A stretch of 64,000 nt of DNA from Sialis fuliginosa (GCA_961205875.1 OY540811.1:18469248-18533247); one strand, 5' to 3'. Counted from the stretch's first letter, positions 24,445 to 38,193 are shown. Translations and numbers: made by a program. The notes: a model not told the origin generated them from the sequence alone.

Positions 24445-27400
24445 CTGGAACACAAATAAACATCTGTGGTTTAGATAAAGAACTCGCAAACAACTGACGT
24501 AAACGGGGGAAGTGTGTCATTTTTATTGCATGTTTATTAAAAAATGTGTTTTGCTATAATTCCTTAATTTTGTATTTGAGAACAAAAATTGAATTGTTGG
24601 TACATTGTATATATTTTTAAGTTTATATACGTCGTAAAATGTATTTAATTTTAAGGGTGTTTAAAATTTAATCAATATGAATTCGTGAACAAACCCTTAA
24701 AGAGGTATTAGTGATTCTAAATCTTGGAAAGTTAAATTACTTTATGAATTTGGCAGCTTTAATAAAGCGATGATAAACTAATACTTATATCCCTATATCT
24801 TATTTTATCAAACCGCAAAATTTTCAACAACCACTTTTTGCTCTGTCTGTTTGGGTTTTGAAACAATGTTAAAATAATGCCTGTTAGACCGCTTTGATCA
24901 TATATTTTTTTATCAGTGTCTATACGCCTATAAATTATCAGAAACATTTTAAACATCCTGTATACCTAGTAGGTATTTAGTACAACCAACCCGATACATT
25001 TATTTATAAAAATTCCGATAAAAAAGGTAATATAAACCCTACTTTACGAACATAAATGATTTATCAATTATATTGTATATTGAAGTAAAGTTAAAACCGG
25101 AAATGAAATGACACTTTTTTTATTGCCATTAAAAATTCGTTAGTAATATATATTTTTCATTTCTGTTAAATTAAGATTTGTTTTTATAAATCTCACGTTG
25201 AACGCTAAACGATTCTAAGATCTCATTATGTCCTATGAAAATACTATCATTAAACCTATTTAAAGTCAATATTATAATCTTCTTTATGTTTATACTTATA
25301 ACATAAATTTCAACAATATACATACAAAATATAATATAATTAAAATAGGTATAACATTGGTAATTTTAGAGCAGTGGTGCACAAACTTTTTTTTCGAAGA
25401 ACTAAAGTTTTATAATTAATATACAATGGTACAAGGGTTACAGTTTTTATTGGAAGCCTTTGCCACAACTTTAAAGAAATAGAGAAATATTTGAAAAATA
25501 TAAAAATATTCAAATATTTTTTATTATAAAGCAACATTTATGGTTTGTTATTTGCCTATTTTTTAACACATTAACCGCATAAAATGCTTCTTAAAAGTTG
25601 TTTTATAGGATGGTAAGATATGTTGTTTTGCGTACACTTTTTAATTTTACATATTAGAAAATGTGAAATTCAAAACAATCAAGTGAAACAATTGTAAATA
25701 CATAAATATAATTGCATTACAATAAAAATAACTCTATGTAGTACACTGCATAAACAACTAACTTCTTCACTGCACAGAAACACAATAATAAATTAAAAAC
25801 ATTGTTTTAATTGGTAAAAATAACAGAGTTTTTGTATGATTAAATAAAACAAAATATAAATTTATCGGGCAGAAAATTATATCTCGAATTAAACTACAAA
25901 TCTTTCACCATCTGGTGCTTGTTATAACACGCTCGGGTTTTCTCAATAAACATTATTTACTAAACCCCGTCTTTGTAGCTTGTAAATTAAAAACTAATTA
26001 CTTGATTGCTGCCTATTATGAGATACAGTAACAATTAATAAATGTTTCTAGTTCAAGAACTGATCAATTAGGGTTAAAAATGTTTAATGTTAACAATATC
26101 CTCATCTTAGATATTTCTTTTCAGTTAAATACATTCAACATACAACAATTTACTTTCTTTATACCATGTAGTATATGAAATATACATATAGTATAAGTAA
26201 AGTAATGTTAAACCGATTTTTTTCGAAATCTGAATTTGGATTGAATTATCCATTTTGACGTATTTTCGCTATGATATCTGTGTGTCTGTCTGTCGGTCTA
26301 TAAGCGCTGTAATTCAAATACGACAAATCGTAGAAGGCTGAAATTTTATATTTAGCGATTTTTGTCTGGGAAGAAAATGTCCTATTTTTTAAAACGATTT
26401 TTTAACCGGAGACGGATGTTTATCTACGTCGATTTTTGAATTTTTCGAATTACTTTGAAACAGTGAGAAAAATTGTCAAGTTAAAAATTGTAGGTAATGT
26501 TAATATCTATAATTTATGTTTTATTCATTTTTATGAATAGTATAGTCTCCTGACAATAATTTCGGTACGATACTGTTATTATTAATTACCGTTTGATATC
26601 GAATATATGAGTATATGTATATATATATAAAACACAATACCTTAAGCATCGTGATTTAATCCGTATGTTAAGAAATAAATTAGTCTAATTATATCAGAGC
26701 GACAAACTACAGCACAAAACTAATTGCTATTCAATTTTCACGTTTCAGAGATATCAAAGCTAGCTCTAGTATTGTTTGACACGTGAAGGCTTTAAATCCA
26801 AATAATTAGTGTGGAAGAAACGAAAATCGTTTAAATTAAATTTACCCATCTAAAGTATTTAAACGCCAGGGTGCGAATGTCACGATTAAAAATTAATTGA
26901 ATGTCCTTTATATAGATAACATAACAAATTAAAATTAACATGAATAATGTTTCTATTTTAATGTTAGTAACAATAAGAATGAACAATTGGATATCCCAAC
27001 GATATTTACACACAGATATTACTACAGATATTAATGTTTATATGATTTAGATTATTAAAATAATCTAAATTGAATCACATTTAAATTCGTTCTCTCTAAA
27101 ATATGAAAAGCATATGAACTAAATAATTTAATAATTTATTAAAATATTGAATTTAAAAATAAAGAAAACAAAAACTTCAAACACTACCCTTATATGAAAT
27201 TCTATGAAGTTTAAAAAGTAGTAGAAGAAAAAAAATTCTTACATCTCAGCCATAGTGCATCAAGAAATAGAGAAAATTGCTTCTTAAGAACAGAGAATCT
27301 ATAACGTATTTTATATGAATGTAACCCTTACAAATAGGAAAAATAATATCCGCAAAGTACTCACTATTAAAAGGAAACTTTTATGTTTCTTTACAAAAGT

Positions 27401-28575
27401 TTCTTTTTAAAATCTTTGTTCGAAACATGCTAACTACAATATAAAAAGATTCTTAAAGTTTCTATTCTATCGATAAAAAAAACTTTATATATATCGTTAT
27501 ATAATTTTAAACGCTATTTATTTTAAAAACAGTGTGTAGAGAATTTTTTGGTACAAAACTTTGTAACTTATTAAAAATGCAAACGAAAAAACAGTTGCGT
27601 CGGTTGTTGCTTTAAGTTTTCGAGACTAAATCGAAAAATAAAAATTCTGTAATGTTTTTTTGGTTAGGGTGACAGTTGTGTTAAACAAGTATCGAAATGT
27701 GAACGCAGAATCTTGGCAGAAAATCTCCGTTACTCTTTTCTTTGTTATCTTCGATTGTCAGATCAGATTTCTTTCTCAGAATTCTTGCCATCATTTATTA
27801 AGTTGAAAGGTTTTAGTTTGTTTCTGAAACAACTTGGCTGCAAAGAAAAGTAAATGTATTGTATCTAATAATTACAATATCAATTCTTTTTAAAACCCAT
27901 TTGTAATGTGTTTCATTTTTTGTTTCTATTCTTGTAATCAAGTATAGTATTTATAAAAAAACATTTTGAATATGCATTTAAGCAAACAATAAGTATTTGT
28001 ATGGTTATTTATTTGGGAGTATTATATGTTAATACGATGTGTATTTTTAATTGTAATAATGTGGCTATATAATATAATATAAAATGGGTTATTAATACTT
28101 TAATATGTTTATTTAACTTTTTTAGTTTTGTAAGTGAAATGAATAAAATTTGAAAGGAATTCTGAATTATCGCCAGTTTATTTACAATGAACTTTATTAT
28201 ACCAATTTCTTCAAACCGATCAGCTATGATTATTAAAAAACGGTCGCTTATTGAAGTAGTATTTCTGCGTGAAAAATATAATAATAATATATAGGTATAC
28301 AAAAATAATACCAGTTAATCAACTCCTGGTTATTGAGGGAAGAAGTCGTTAAGGGAACCCTTCACAAGGGACCCGTGAATGTGGTTTGAAAATTTCACTA
28401 TACTAATTAATATGTTTGAAATTATTTTCATATTCTAAAGAGACTAATAAAAATATTGAATGTGAAATATCATTTCCATATTTTTATCAGTGATGAACAT
28501 AGATTACAAAAAGGTGTTATCTACACAATTTGTTAATAATTCTTTCATAGAAACTATCACATAAACACTTACCTC
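24445..28575. other. Intron between Ig2b and Ig3a exons, mostly featureless
   Basis: AT-rich. Near 25373 the motif CAGTGGTGCACAAACTTTTT resembles the terminal repeat of hAT transposons, but I could not find a matching opposite end. Around 26270-26420 there is a degenerate tgtctgtctgtcgg repeat end. No exon seen. Confidence 0.55.
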
Positions 28576-28805
28576 GGGTTGCATAAAGCAAAATTAGCCA
28601 CAATTAGTTAATCAGTTGTTTTCAAACCAAGATTAATATTAATTCTAAACTTAATCTCAATCTGTAAATGAAAAAATTCACTAAATATGATAATTTTTTA
28701 CCTTATAAAATATATCATAACCGTGATTGTTTTTTAGATTTGACGTAATAATGGTTTTAAAACAACTGATTAACTAATTGTGATTAATTTTGCTTTGTGC
28801 AACCC
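28576..28805. mobile_element. MITE, 230 bp, about 50-bp terminal inverted repeats
   Basis: Left end GGGTTGCATAAAGCAAAATTA continues through ttagttaatcagttgttttc. The right half gives the reverse complement (aaacaactgattaactaatt, ttttgctttgtgcaaccc). It lies in the intron 540 bp downstream (transcript sense) of the Ig2 exon. No coding capacity. Confidence 0.85.
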
Positions 28806-29344
28806 AAAGTTAATCTATGTATGTATATTATGTAATGTTCTAGTAAGTTAATAGCGACAACTGTTACAATAATTTTGATCTTTACGAATTGTAAATACAT
28901 TTTATTTTAAAGTTAAAAAAATAGAGATAAAATATCTATGAATAGAGAGTTTCAATTAAAAAAATATATAATTTCGGTAACGTGGGGGCCACTAACGAAT
29001 AGGGGTAAAAAAATCTGCTTGTTTTTCAAAAATATATATATCTGGATGTACACAAAAACAATTTCTAAAATTGGAATATTTCAATTTTTCACATAATTTT
29101 AACGAGTCCGCATGTCCTATATATATCAACAACAAACAAACAGTATAAAAACAGTTTATCTTGTATAAATTCACATTCCTGTGGGACCAACCTGTCGAGA
29201 GAATGTCTCGAAGAACGAACCGATAGAATGCTCGCAAAGAAGACGTCCACGTCGAACGAAACGAAGTATATATTTTGGGTGTGATCGTCGGGTAAATGGT
29301 GTGGTGTGGGTGTAGAGTATAGTAATTTGACAAGTGATACTCAC

Positions 29345-29473
29345 AGTTGACGTTGAGCAGGATCCTCTTGCTCACGGCTGGCGGAACGTCGTTGCTTGCA
29401 ATGCACAGGTACGCTCCCATCTGTGTTCTATCGAGTTTTGTTAGCTCCAGGGTCTCGCCACTGAATGTGTCCA
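29345..29473 (-). CDS. DIP/lachesin-family gene, internal exon: second half of Ig domain 2
   Basis: Internal coding exon of a neuronal IgSF surface protein. In Drosophila, members of this family are membrane-attached receptors that bind Dpr partners in synaptic recognition. The exon follows acceptor ..cacattacag at 29474 and precedes donor gtgagt at 29344. It starts with two bases that complete a codon (upstream intron phase 1), carries 42 full codons and ends with one base (downstream intron phase 1). Visible are the E-strand stretch GETLELTKLDRT, the F-strand motif MGAYLCIASN with the domain's second cysteine, and the family-typical VPPAVSKRILLNVN leading into Ig3. The first cysteine and the W of this domain must lie in the preceding exon, which I did not find up to 64000. 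Family assignment is firm. I cannot say which DIP paralogue it is. Confidence 0.9.
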
Positions 29474-29889
29474 CTGTAATGTGAAATGTGTACGTTAAAC
29501 ACACAGTCTAATGTACATGATTAGTTAGCTAATTGATATATACACTTGTTTGGGGGAATAGAGAATGGTTTTTGACATGTGTGATGATTTTTTTGAAAAT
29601 CAGTTTATGACTTTTTGTTTGGATTCGGGAAAATAGTTTTCGCAATTTTTAAATGGATTTTAAAATATTATTACTTTGTTATTTTTTATAAAAAAATGCA
29701 TTAATAATAGGCATGATGCCAGCAACAAAGTATCACTGAAATTATGATTTTAAATAATGAAATAGTTAAAAAGATTCTAAAAAATGTATTTAATTTTATA
29801 TTTAAAGCGATATTAATATAATTTTTGTTTAAATAAAAACACAAAATACAGCAATCCGCCATGCTAGATGGAACACTAATCAGAGCGAA

Positions 29890-30079
29890 TGACGTCACGC
29901 CTACGAAAACATAATTTTGTTTCATTAATATCTGCACTGCTTATAAATTATTTTGTGGTTTTAAATTATCAATTTGCTCAGTTTTGTGGTAGGTACCAAA
30001 ATTAAAACCGAGAAACGTTAGCGATAGAACAAGGATTTACACGACTATGTAAAGGAGTGTTTACATAGTCGTGACGTCA
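29890..30079. promoter_or_regulatory. Paired CRE-like sites and a small hairpin
   Basis: Two perfect TGACGTCA octamers (29890-29897 and 30072-30079) lie 182 bp apart, start to start. Next to the second is a hairpin with perfect 14-bp arms CACGACTATGTAAA (30040-30053) and its complement (30060-30073) around a 6-nt loop. This could be the end of a small MITE or a CREB-type regulatory site. The function is inferred from the motif only. Confidence 0.35.
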
Positions 30080-32049
30080 CAAATTAAAAGGGTCAATTTT
30101 TGCGATTAAATCTTTATTTTCTGCAGAAATAAATATTTTTTTAAAGATCATCGTAGAATAGTTTTTTTTTTAAATTAGGCATAATACCTATTGGGATCAA
30201 AGTAATGGATGAGTTACATTTACATTAATTTAAAAAAATCATCTTAAATCGAATATTTTGCATTAATTATTTATTGAGGAAAGTAATATAATTTATAAGT
30301 GTAACTAAAATTATCATTATAAAATCTGATGAAGTATTAAAATTGTCGCGTTCCAAAGTAAATTTTTCAAAGAATACTTTGTCATATAAATTAATCGTTA
30401 TATATTTTTTTAATCTTCAATTATGTATTCCGTAATCGTAACTATAACGAACTAAATTAAAAACAAACAACTTGATTCCATAAATTAAAACTTAAGACTT
30501 TAAGAAATGATCTTCTACGTATCTGGATTGAATTTGTTAACGAACAAAACTTATATCTTAAGAATTATCTTATTGCAATTGCACTACACAAACTTCACTA
30601 TACACATATGTATGTACAAAGTATTATACTCAAATGCACATTATACAACTTACATTGGTTCTGTTTCATAATCACGAAGTCTTTGATCTATCATGACTCT
30701 CAAAACAATTAATAATCATGTCAGGATGGATCTTGATAACGAGAATGGTTTTCATAATACACCAAGAAGTATAGAAATCGGAGAAGCGTTCATTTCTAAC
30801 ATTATAATTGATATATATTTATCTACTAGAAAATAATCACATTAAAAATGTGTTTAATATCCGTTCATTGTTCAAGCATTGAAATAATAAATCTAAAAAC
30901 AATATAAAATTTCGAAAGTAGATTTTACATAAAGGAACAAATTAATCGCGCACTATTTTAAATGAAATGAGAAATAGAGAAGATAAACTATTCTAACACT
31001 TAATAAATTATAATAATATTTGTAAACAATATTGAAAAATATTTTTTGTGTTTTAGCAATAAAATAACACATAGAAAAAAATAATTACTCCCTAAAATGA
31101 CTAAATGAGTATTAAGTTGGTGAGATTTGTTCTAAATGAGCCATATCATGTATTTATATTATATTTTATAAATCGAATAGAGTTGATTTTCTAAAAAAAT
31201 GTAAGTTAACTGTCCTTGGTTAGGGCAATCTATTTGGGCGAAATCGAGTTGATTAGTTTTGGGTTGGTTAGTTTTCGTTAAGTTAGGAAGAATGGAACAT
31301 TTACAGGTTACGAAGAATGGACCCCCCCCCCAGAAAAGTTATAAAACTGAAGCAAATCAAATTATACAATAATAATGAACGCAAATATTATTGTGCTAAA
31401 TTTAATTTTAATTCTTAAAACGGAAAATGTTATTGTTAAAAAAATTATTTTTGCTCAAAGTATATAAAATATTGAGCGCTTAAATAGGTACTACCCTTCA
31501 CATAATATATTGATTTTTTTTTAATAAAATGTAAAAGGAAATAAGAATACAGTAAAAAAAATGCGAGGCGAGCCTTGTGTACTAGTGTCCCGTACTGTAT
31601 ATTTTTTCAATTTATTCGATTAAGTTAATTTAAATTAATTTGTTAAAGTTACCACTATTTATATTTAATATTTTGTCTATTATAGCATATAGATGGCTCC
31701 AAATATATTATATATTTTTATAACATTTTTAATTTTTAATTAGATATCATAAAAAACACTTATAATTGGTGTAAGTACTGATAAATTTGTTTAGATTTTT
31801 GTCACTATTTTTTCACTGTATTATAGTAAAAAAATCTTTACTATTTTCTGAGTGTACCAAATATCAAAAGCTTGTCACATGAAAGTATTATAAAAAAAGG
31901 AATTAAGAGTAGCCAGTGTAAGTATGTTAAATAGTAATAAGTACGTAAAAAACTCTCATCCAGACACTTTCAAATAAAAAATTAACAATCACTGCAATCA
32001 TACATTTACGATTTATATCCTCACAAAGGGGGTAAATTAAGTATGCTAA

Positions 32050-32245
32050 AAAGCTCCTCGTTGCAGTGATGCACCGATACAAACGTGTCCTGACTTTATA
32101 ACGACATGCAGACAGTGTGTGTCATCAGCTACGTGAGGGGGTAGGGGTGTCTGCAATGCGGACCCACACTCGTCGACGCCTTGGGCGATCTGATATCGCG
32201 TCGGATTGAGGCCAATTAATGTAGAACCGCCACCGACACGTCGAA
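32050..32245. other. GC-rich patch, uncertain
   Basis: About 195 bp clearly GC-richer than the surrounding intron. The minus strand has an open frame across it (begins MIRRVGGGS) that I do not recognise. The plus strand has a 23-codon frame at 32148-32219 with a chance-looking insulin B-chain-like LQCGPTLVDAL. It is not an Ig exon. It could be conserved non-coding DNA, an unrecognised exon or a decayed repeat. Confidence 0.3.
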
Positions 32246-35200
32246 TCACTGGATTTGTTTGGTTATTGTCTTTTGGTTAAGGAGGATGTATATGGATATA
32301 GGTGTGTATTCATGTATATCAAGAACCAGATTTCAGTGCTTTTGGCTCTTAAGTAAAATGATAAAATGTGCTTATGTTTTATTTGTAGAAAAAACTAGTT
32401 TTTATGATTTTAACTTGTATATCAACCAGGATTTGATGAACAAAAATTAGTTTATCATAAATAAATGACGTTTATTATAAAAATTTGTTTCTGTTTATAT
32501 ATTTTTTTATTTAAAAAATATACAGATAATAAGAATAAGGTATATTTCATACAACTTTAATCTTAAGCATTTTTTTTCTAATTCGAACCATTTAATTTTT
32601 TTTTTTAAATTACAAAATCGGCAAGAGTAAACATAAGTTCAAGATTATAACATTATTTTTTTAAATTAAATTTTCTTCCTTCAATGTAACCCCTCTATGT
32701 ATTGTTCTTTTTTAGTTTCCGCGTCTACATGCAGACAGATAGACGCATAGCGAATTACTGCTATTTCGAGTACATTAACTGACTAATCAACGTTCAAGTA
32801 GTTAAAAATGATTTTATGAAATTATTTATATTTACAGGTGTTTTGAAATTAAATTTTGGAAAAAAGTGTTTTTAATCTAAAAATATAGTTACATATTTTT
32901 ATTTACATAAATTCTACCATCCCCGTTATGATAAATGATCACCAGGGTCCAGGTTTTTGGGGGTTTTACCATCACCAAAACATAAATGTGCATGCTATGA
33001 ATAGAATATATTTTAAATGAAATGCCTTGAAAGCGGACCATTATCAGGATGTAGAACGAATAAAATGGATTAATATTAACGTCATAGTTGAGATGACGTT
33101 CAAACCCTAATCTAAGTTCAAACCGATGTTACAATAACCAAGTTCGATGTAAATAATTAAATATTTTGTAATAATCACCACCAATAAATAGATTAAGTTT
33201 TGAAACAATTCTAAAAAAATCTTTGACATGTTCTGTCAATTAAAAATAAATGATTAATCACTATTCCACATCAAACTTTTCATATTAAAGTCGATCATAT
33301 TATTGAATTCAATCAATTTTTAAGTACTTGGCCTTACTCCAAAAAGTAAGAAATTAAATTTACAAACACAAACTGAGTATATCTGCAGTATTCTCGCTTC
33401 AGGCGGCTCGATAACATGATATTGAAGTAAATTAACCTATGGGAGTACATGAGTACTTGTAGATGATATCATTGTAAGATGCAACATGTGCTTTATGATT
33501 TATCGTACATGTTATACATATATAGAGGATGAACAAAAAACTTATGTTTTTAAGATGTGGAAGTCGCACAGATGTAGTTAATATTGTTATTACTTATTAT
33601 AGGTATAGTAACAAATTCATATTTTTACTATCATTTTTAATATTTTGTATTGATCAAAAATGTTTGTATGTTATTGTGAAGATCTTATAAAAAATCTACA
33701 ATTCTTTAAGATTTATGTTTCTAAACAAAATAAGATATCTCTGTTATTTGGGGCCTTTTTTAGGTTGGGGTTTTAGGCACTTGCCTAATTTGCCTATTGT
33801 AAAACGCGTCACTCTATATTATAGTTTTATATTCAAATCTAACAACACTATTTTTTGTATGTATACTTACATTAAAATTCTACTATCAACTTTACCTATC
33901 ACCATACAATTGACTGGGGGTTGATAATTTTTTTTAATATTAGAAACCTAATATCTACGTCACCAGTTCTCCGTTTAAAGTGCCATCTATAGCTAGTCTT
34001 TATTTTGAAATACTTTTGATGAATATTTTCATATACTTATTATGAAACTTTGTTTTTCATATTCTTAACATTTATTAAAAACTTTATACAGATTATCTGT
34101 CATCAAAGGAAATATTTTTTAAGAAAAAACATTTTTGTTCTTTATTTTCTTTGATTCATTGAAAAACTTACAGAAGTTTAATGTATCAAAAATATGTTTC
34201 TGCTTAATAAATTTCATATATGTAATTTATTTTATTTTTGTCTAATAATATATAAAACAAGTAGTGAAGAAAACACAATTTCTCTTGGATGTTATATGCA
34301 CATGTAAAACTTTTGGAGAACATAATATCAGCGATACCTATCTATTAATTGTATTGACTATATTATAGTATTCTGTAACTATAAACTACATACGTTCATA
34401 CAGTCTTAAAATGTTCCTGCTAAAATTTCAAAGACTTATTTAAGTAAAATTTATAAAAAAAACATTATCAGTATCAGAATAGCAAGTGGGCTAACTAACC
34501 GGATCGATGTTAATATTGTAATTGTTTTTGTGTTCACAAAATCGAATGAGTGGCATCCAATCAGAGCCGCTTGTAGCACCAAATTGAAAGGGGGCTAAAA
34601 TGATTACTTTTATTTATTTACTTTACTTTTTCCTTGTTCATTAAGTTTTTAATGTTCTCATGACTACTACTAATATTTTGCAATGCCTAATAAACACCGG
34701 TATAGAATCTGAAAAAGGCAACCAGCGGACCTTAATTTATTTTTCAAATGTTTATAATTGATAATTCTAAAAACAACTACTAGATACAAATAAGGCATTT
34801 TTAACAATACAAGTGTAATGTTTTCCAAGTGTTTAAAGTAAAAGTTGTTTTTCATCCCTAGATTCAAAAAATAATAACTTTTATAAACATTATAGTTGTA
34901 AAATGTAATTATTTGTTAATTTTGTTGTGTAACTATTATACATGAATATAAAATAATCATAAGAAAAACCACCTTCTCTAAAAATAGGTATATGAAAACA
35001 TATTTTCCCAATATTAATATAGAAAACTACAAATGCGATATTAAAGAGTAAGTATATTTTCCACAATATGTATTTCGTTCGTTAAAATCCAATAACAGAA
35101 ACGCACTAAATACAACAACCACAAACGCCATCTATTCTCAATAAAATTAACAAAGTTATCTTCATACATTACACGAAATTGAAAACATTATTCTCAATGG

Positions 35201-37254
35201 CCGAGTGTGTAAGGACACAAATTTCTGAACATTTCCCGTAGATTTATGCTTGGTAAATGTTTCGCGTGTTTATAGCTAAATAGGGCCCGTTCTGCGAAGG
35301 GGACACAACGTTTAATTTAAGCAAAAAACAGCATTCATTCGTGGAGTATAACTTTTTGTTCGCATCGTAAAGTAGTGATGTCTCACAGCCGCCTGCATTA
35401 TATCGTTTCTTATGTTCCAGTGGTCCTAAATGGGTTTTTGTTATGCATGTTGTTTATTAGTTGAACGAAAATTGAATATGTAATAATGTAGTAAGAAAAG
35501 TAAAAAGTTTAGTTATGATATGGGTTGGGGTAGCTCTTCTTAACCTTTTTGTTTTTGTTAAAGTTAGTTGACTGATTTAGTTGCCAAAATTGTTTTATTG
35601 AATTAATGATATAATTTTAGAAAAATAAATAAAAAGAAGACACCAATAAAATTTTATGTTTCTAAGTCCAAAATATGGGCTGTACGTTGATGGGTAAGTG
35701 AGTGAGTGAGGACGTATTCTTATAAATAAATAATTCTTCGCGTTTTATAAAAAAGTGTTTAGATTGTTTTTATAAATTTCTTCGCGACCCATAGGCTGAT
35801 AAATATCTGTTTAGGGGAAACAGTTAAAATTATACAAGTCTTGAGGCTTCCGCGGTGATCTTGATATGGATTTTGGCTTATGGGTGTAAGCCGCGTCGGT
35901 TTAGTCGTGTTATCTGCAACTGAACTGATTTAAATGAAACGTGTTTCTATGATCTCCCAAGTAACATAGGATATGATGATGCGCTATCATACCAGACGGG
36001 TTAGCAGTAAAGAACAATATTACAAACAGCTAGAGGAAAATTTTGCTCATAGTACATACCTATGTATAATAATGTATATACTACGATATGCTTACAAAAA
36101 TACTTCATACACAATAACGTAGGTAGGTATTTTAGAATCTCCTTTTTTAGAATCATAATAAAAATTTTTCACGTAAATAGGAAAAAAAATGTATGTATGA
36201 AAATAATCAATATTAGGAAATTTTAATACGTATATAATAATAATAAAATGATTGTATGTGATTTCAATTTTTCAATGTAAAAAAAATTTCACTTTTTGCA
36301 ATGTTAAGTTTAATAAAATAATTGAATTATTAGTTTTCAGACTAACCTATAGAACTTAATGTGCTAATTAGGTTTTGTTTAAAATTTATGTAATTAATTT
36401 TGAACTTTAGTGAATAACGGTATATAAAAAGTTCTCAATACGATGAAACAAATACAAAAAATATCTTAAGAAGTTTATCATACAAAGTTATACGAATGTT
36501 AAGATTTAATTTAATATTTAATAACAAAAACAATCGATCGAAAATTCACTTTCTATAAAAACTGTATTACATATAAATATTTTATAATGATTATTTATCA
36601 GTTTTGAACTAAAAGTAATATTTATAAGATTATGTTAAAAACTTTCTTAGACAATTCAATCATTAACTACATTTTCAAATTGCTGTAAAGAAAGTTTTCA
36701 AATAGAACAATTGAATAAGTTTTTTTTACAAATAAATAAAGTTCGATAAGCAACACAACTTTTCAATTCGTGTGAAAAAAAAAATAAACAACTGATAAAT
36801 AATTACTTATGTTGTTTATAATCGAACCTAATGAAAAATATTAAAGCTTTTCCTTTTACATAATGTACATGATAATATATTTATTTAAAAAAATAAATTA
36901 TATATATTTTCCTACAAAAATGAACCCTTGTATTTTTACGCTATCTTTGATAGTTTTTGAGATATTTCGTTTAAAAAAAAGTCAAATTTTCAAAAGTCGA
37001 TATTTTTGGGGGGAATTTTTTTTTCGATTTTTAAGTACCGTTAAAAATCTTCTTTTAACTAGTACTAAAACATATGTAAAAATTCAAAAAATCGGTAACA
37101 ACAACAAAAAAAGTGTGCAGTTATTTATGGAATGATCGAAGTACATTGAGTTATTTGAATACAAAAGCATATAACCAATCGAGAAGTAGATGTTAAATTA
37201 TAGGCGTCTATACATCCGTACTTAATCCTACCGAGAGATATTCTTGTAAGAGTT

Positions 37255-37815
37255 ATGACAGAGTCGCCATTTTTAACCAAACTGGCGGTGACTTTTATCA
37301 AAAAATATTTTCTGTATTATTTTTATCAAGCATAAACAATTCTATTCGAGCAAGATATAAAAATAAAAATTTCTATGACGCCAGTAGTTACCAAGTTAGA
37401 GGGGGTGGACAAAATAAATTACTGCTTGGAGCCCCCTACAGGCGCCATTTTTGAGAGAAAAAATAAATAAAAATATGGTCATATATTACTAATTGAGATC
37501 TACATTTTGATATCTCACATGTCTTGGTTTTGCCCTGCAGGAGCCATTTTTGAATTAGTAATAAAAATAAAAAAAAGTGGCAAATTCCACTAGTTTGGTT
37601 ATACATTTTGACGTGTTACATGCCTTGGTATAAGAAAAGCTTTAGCTCCTTAGCGCCCCCCCCCCTAAAAAAATTTTTTTTCAACAAATTTGTAGAGGGA
37701 ATCATTTTACAAGTTCAGTAAAAACTTCAAGTTTCTAGCTTATATAGTTTACGAGATATTTTGCTTTGACTGAAAAAGACGGACGATAAAGTGAGATTAA
37801 TAGGATTTCTTCGGA
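37255..37815 (+). repeat. gcgccattttt repeat family, copy C, two tandem modules
   Basis: Carries the about 110-bp module twice (near 37440 and 37545): ggcgccatttttgag, atatggtcatatattac, gagatctacattttgatatc, then ggagccatttttgaatta, caaattccactagtttgg. It ends with tttgctttgactgaaaaaga, gagattaataggatttcttc and ggaaccc, matching copy B. A C10 run lies at 37656-37665. Confidence 0.7.
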
Positions 37816-38082
37816 ACCCAAAAAATGAATCACATTGAACACAATGTTCTAATAATGATATTGATTGATAAAATCAGAATATACGGCTGTGTATGAGACT
37901 TGGCTACTACAATCAATCAGAAATAGATTCAGACTGTCAGAACTCTCACTATGAGAATCTTTAATTCTACCTATTTTACATATTAATAAAAAACAGACAA
38001 AAAGTTTACTGACAAGTATAAAAATAAAATAAAAGAAAACTACACATTCTAAAAATGTATACTTAATTTTCACGTACAATAA

Positions 38083-38193
38083 TAAATTAAATTGTTTTTT
38101 TTATTAATTGTGACTCTTACTTTTCAATTATCTAGTGTCATTAGATAATTGAAAAGTAAGAGTCACAATTAATAAAAAAAACAATTTAATTTA
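38083..38193. repeat. Perfect palindrome: 52-bp arms, 7-nt loop
   Basis: 38083-38134 is the exact reverse complement of 38142-38193, with loop gtgtcat between. Arms include attgtgactcttacttttca and a T8 run mirrored by A8. There is no mismatch in 52 bp. The perfect arms imply a very recent origin or gene conversion, whereas other inverted repeats here have diverged arms. Confidence 0.95.

Larger units (their letters stand above)
29474..37254. other. Upstream intron, mostly featureless
   Basis: No upstream Ig exon was found, although GC-richer spots were checked for the Ig2 first-half pattern (C..A.G.P....W.R). Listed separately are the CRE-like hairpin at 29890-30079 and the GC-rich patch at 32050-32245. 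A C10 run lies at 31322-31331. GC-richer patches without identity lie near 34490-34600, 35200-35420 and 35780-36010. Confidence 0.55.

Noticed and set aside
25373..25560. CAGTGGTGCACAAACTTTTT as a hAT transposon end.
   Set aside because: No opposite terminal repeat or 8-bp duplication found; the motif alone is not enough.
28992..29344. Read-through extension of the Ig2 frame past 29345.
   Set aside because: Conserved Ig sequence stops exactly at the gtgagt donor, and continuation to the Ig3 exon restores the family pattern. The remainder is intron.
32148..32219. Plus-strand insulin B-chain-like stretch LQCGPTLVDAL.
   Set aside because: Only 23 codons, a stop two codons upstream, no second B-chain cysteine at the right spacing, no signal peptide, no A chain and no polypyrimidine tract at the possible acceptor.
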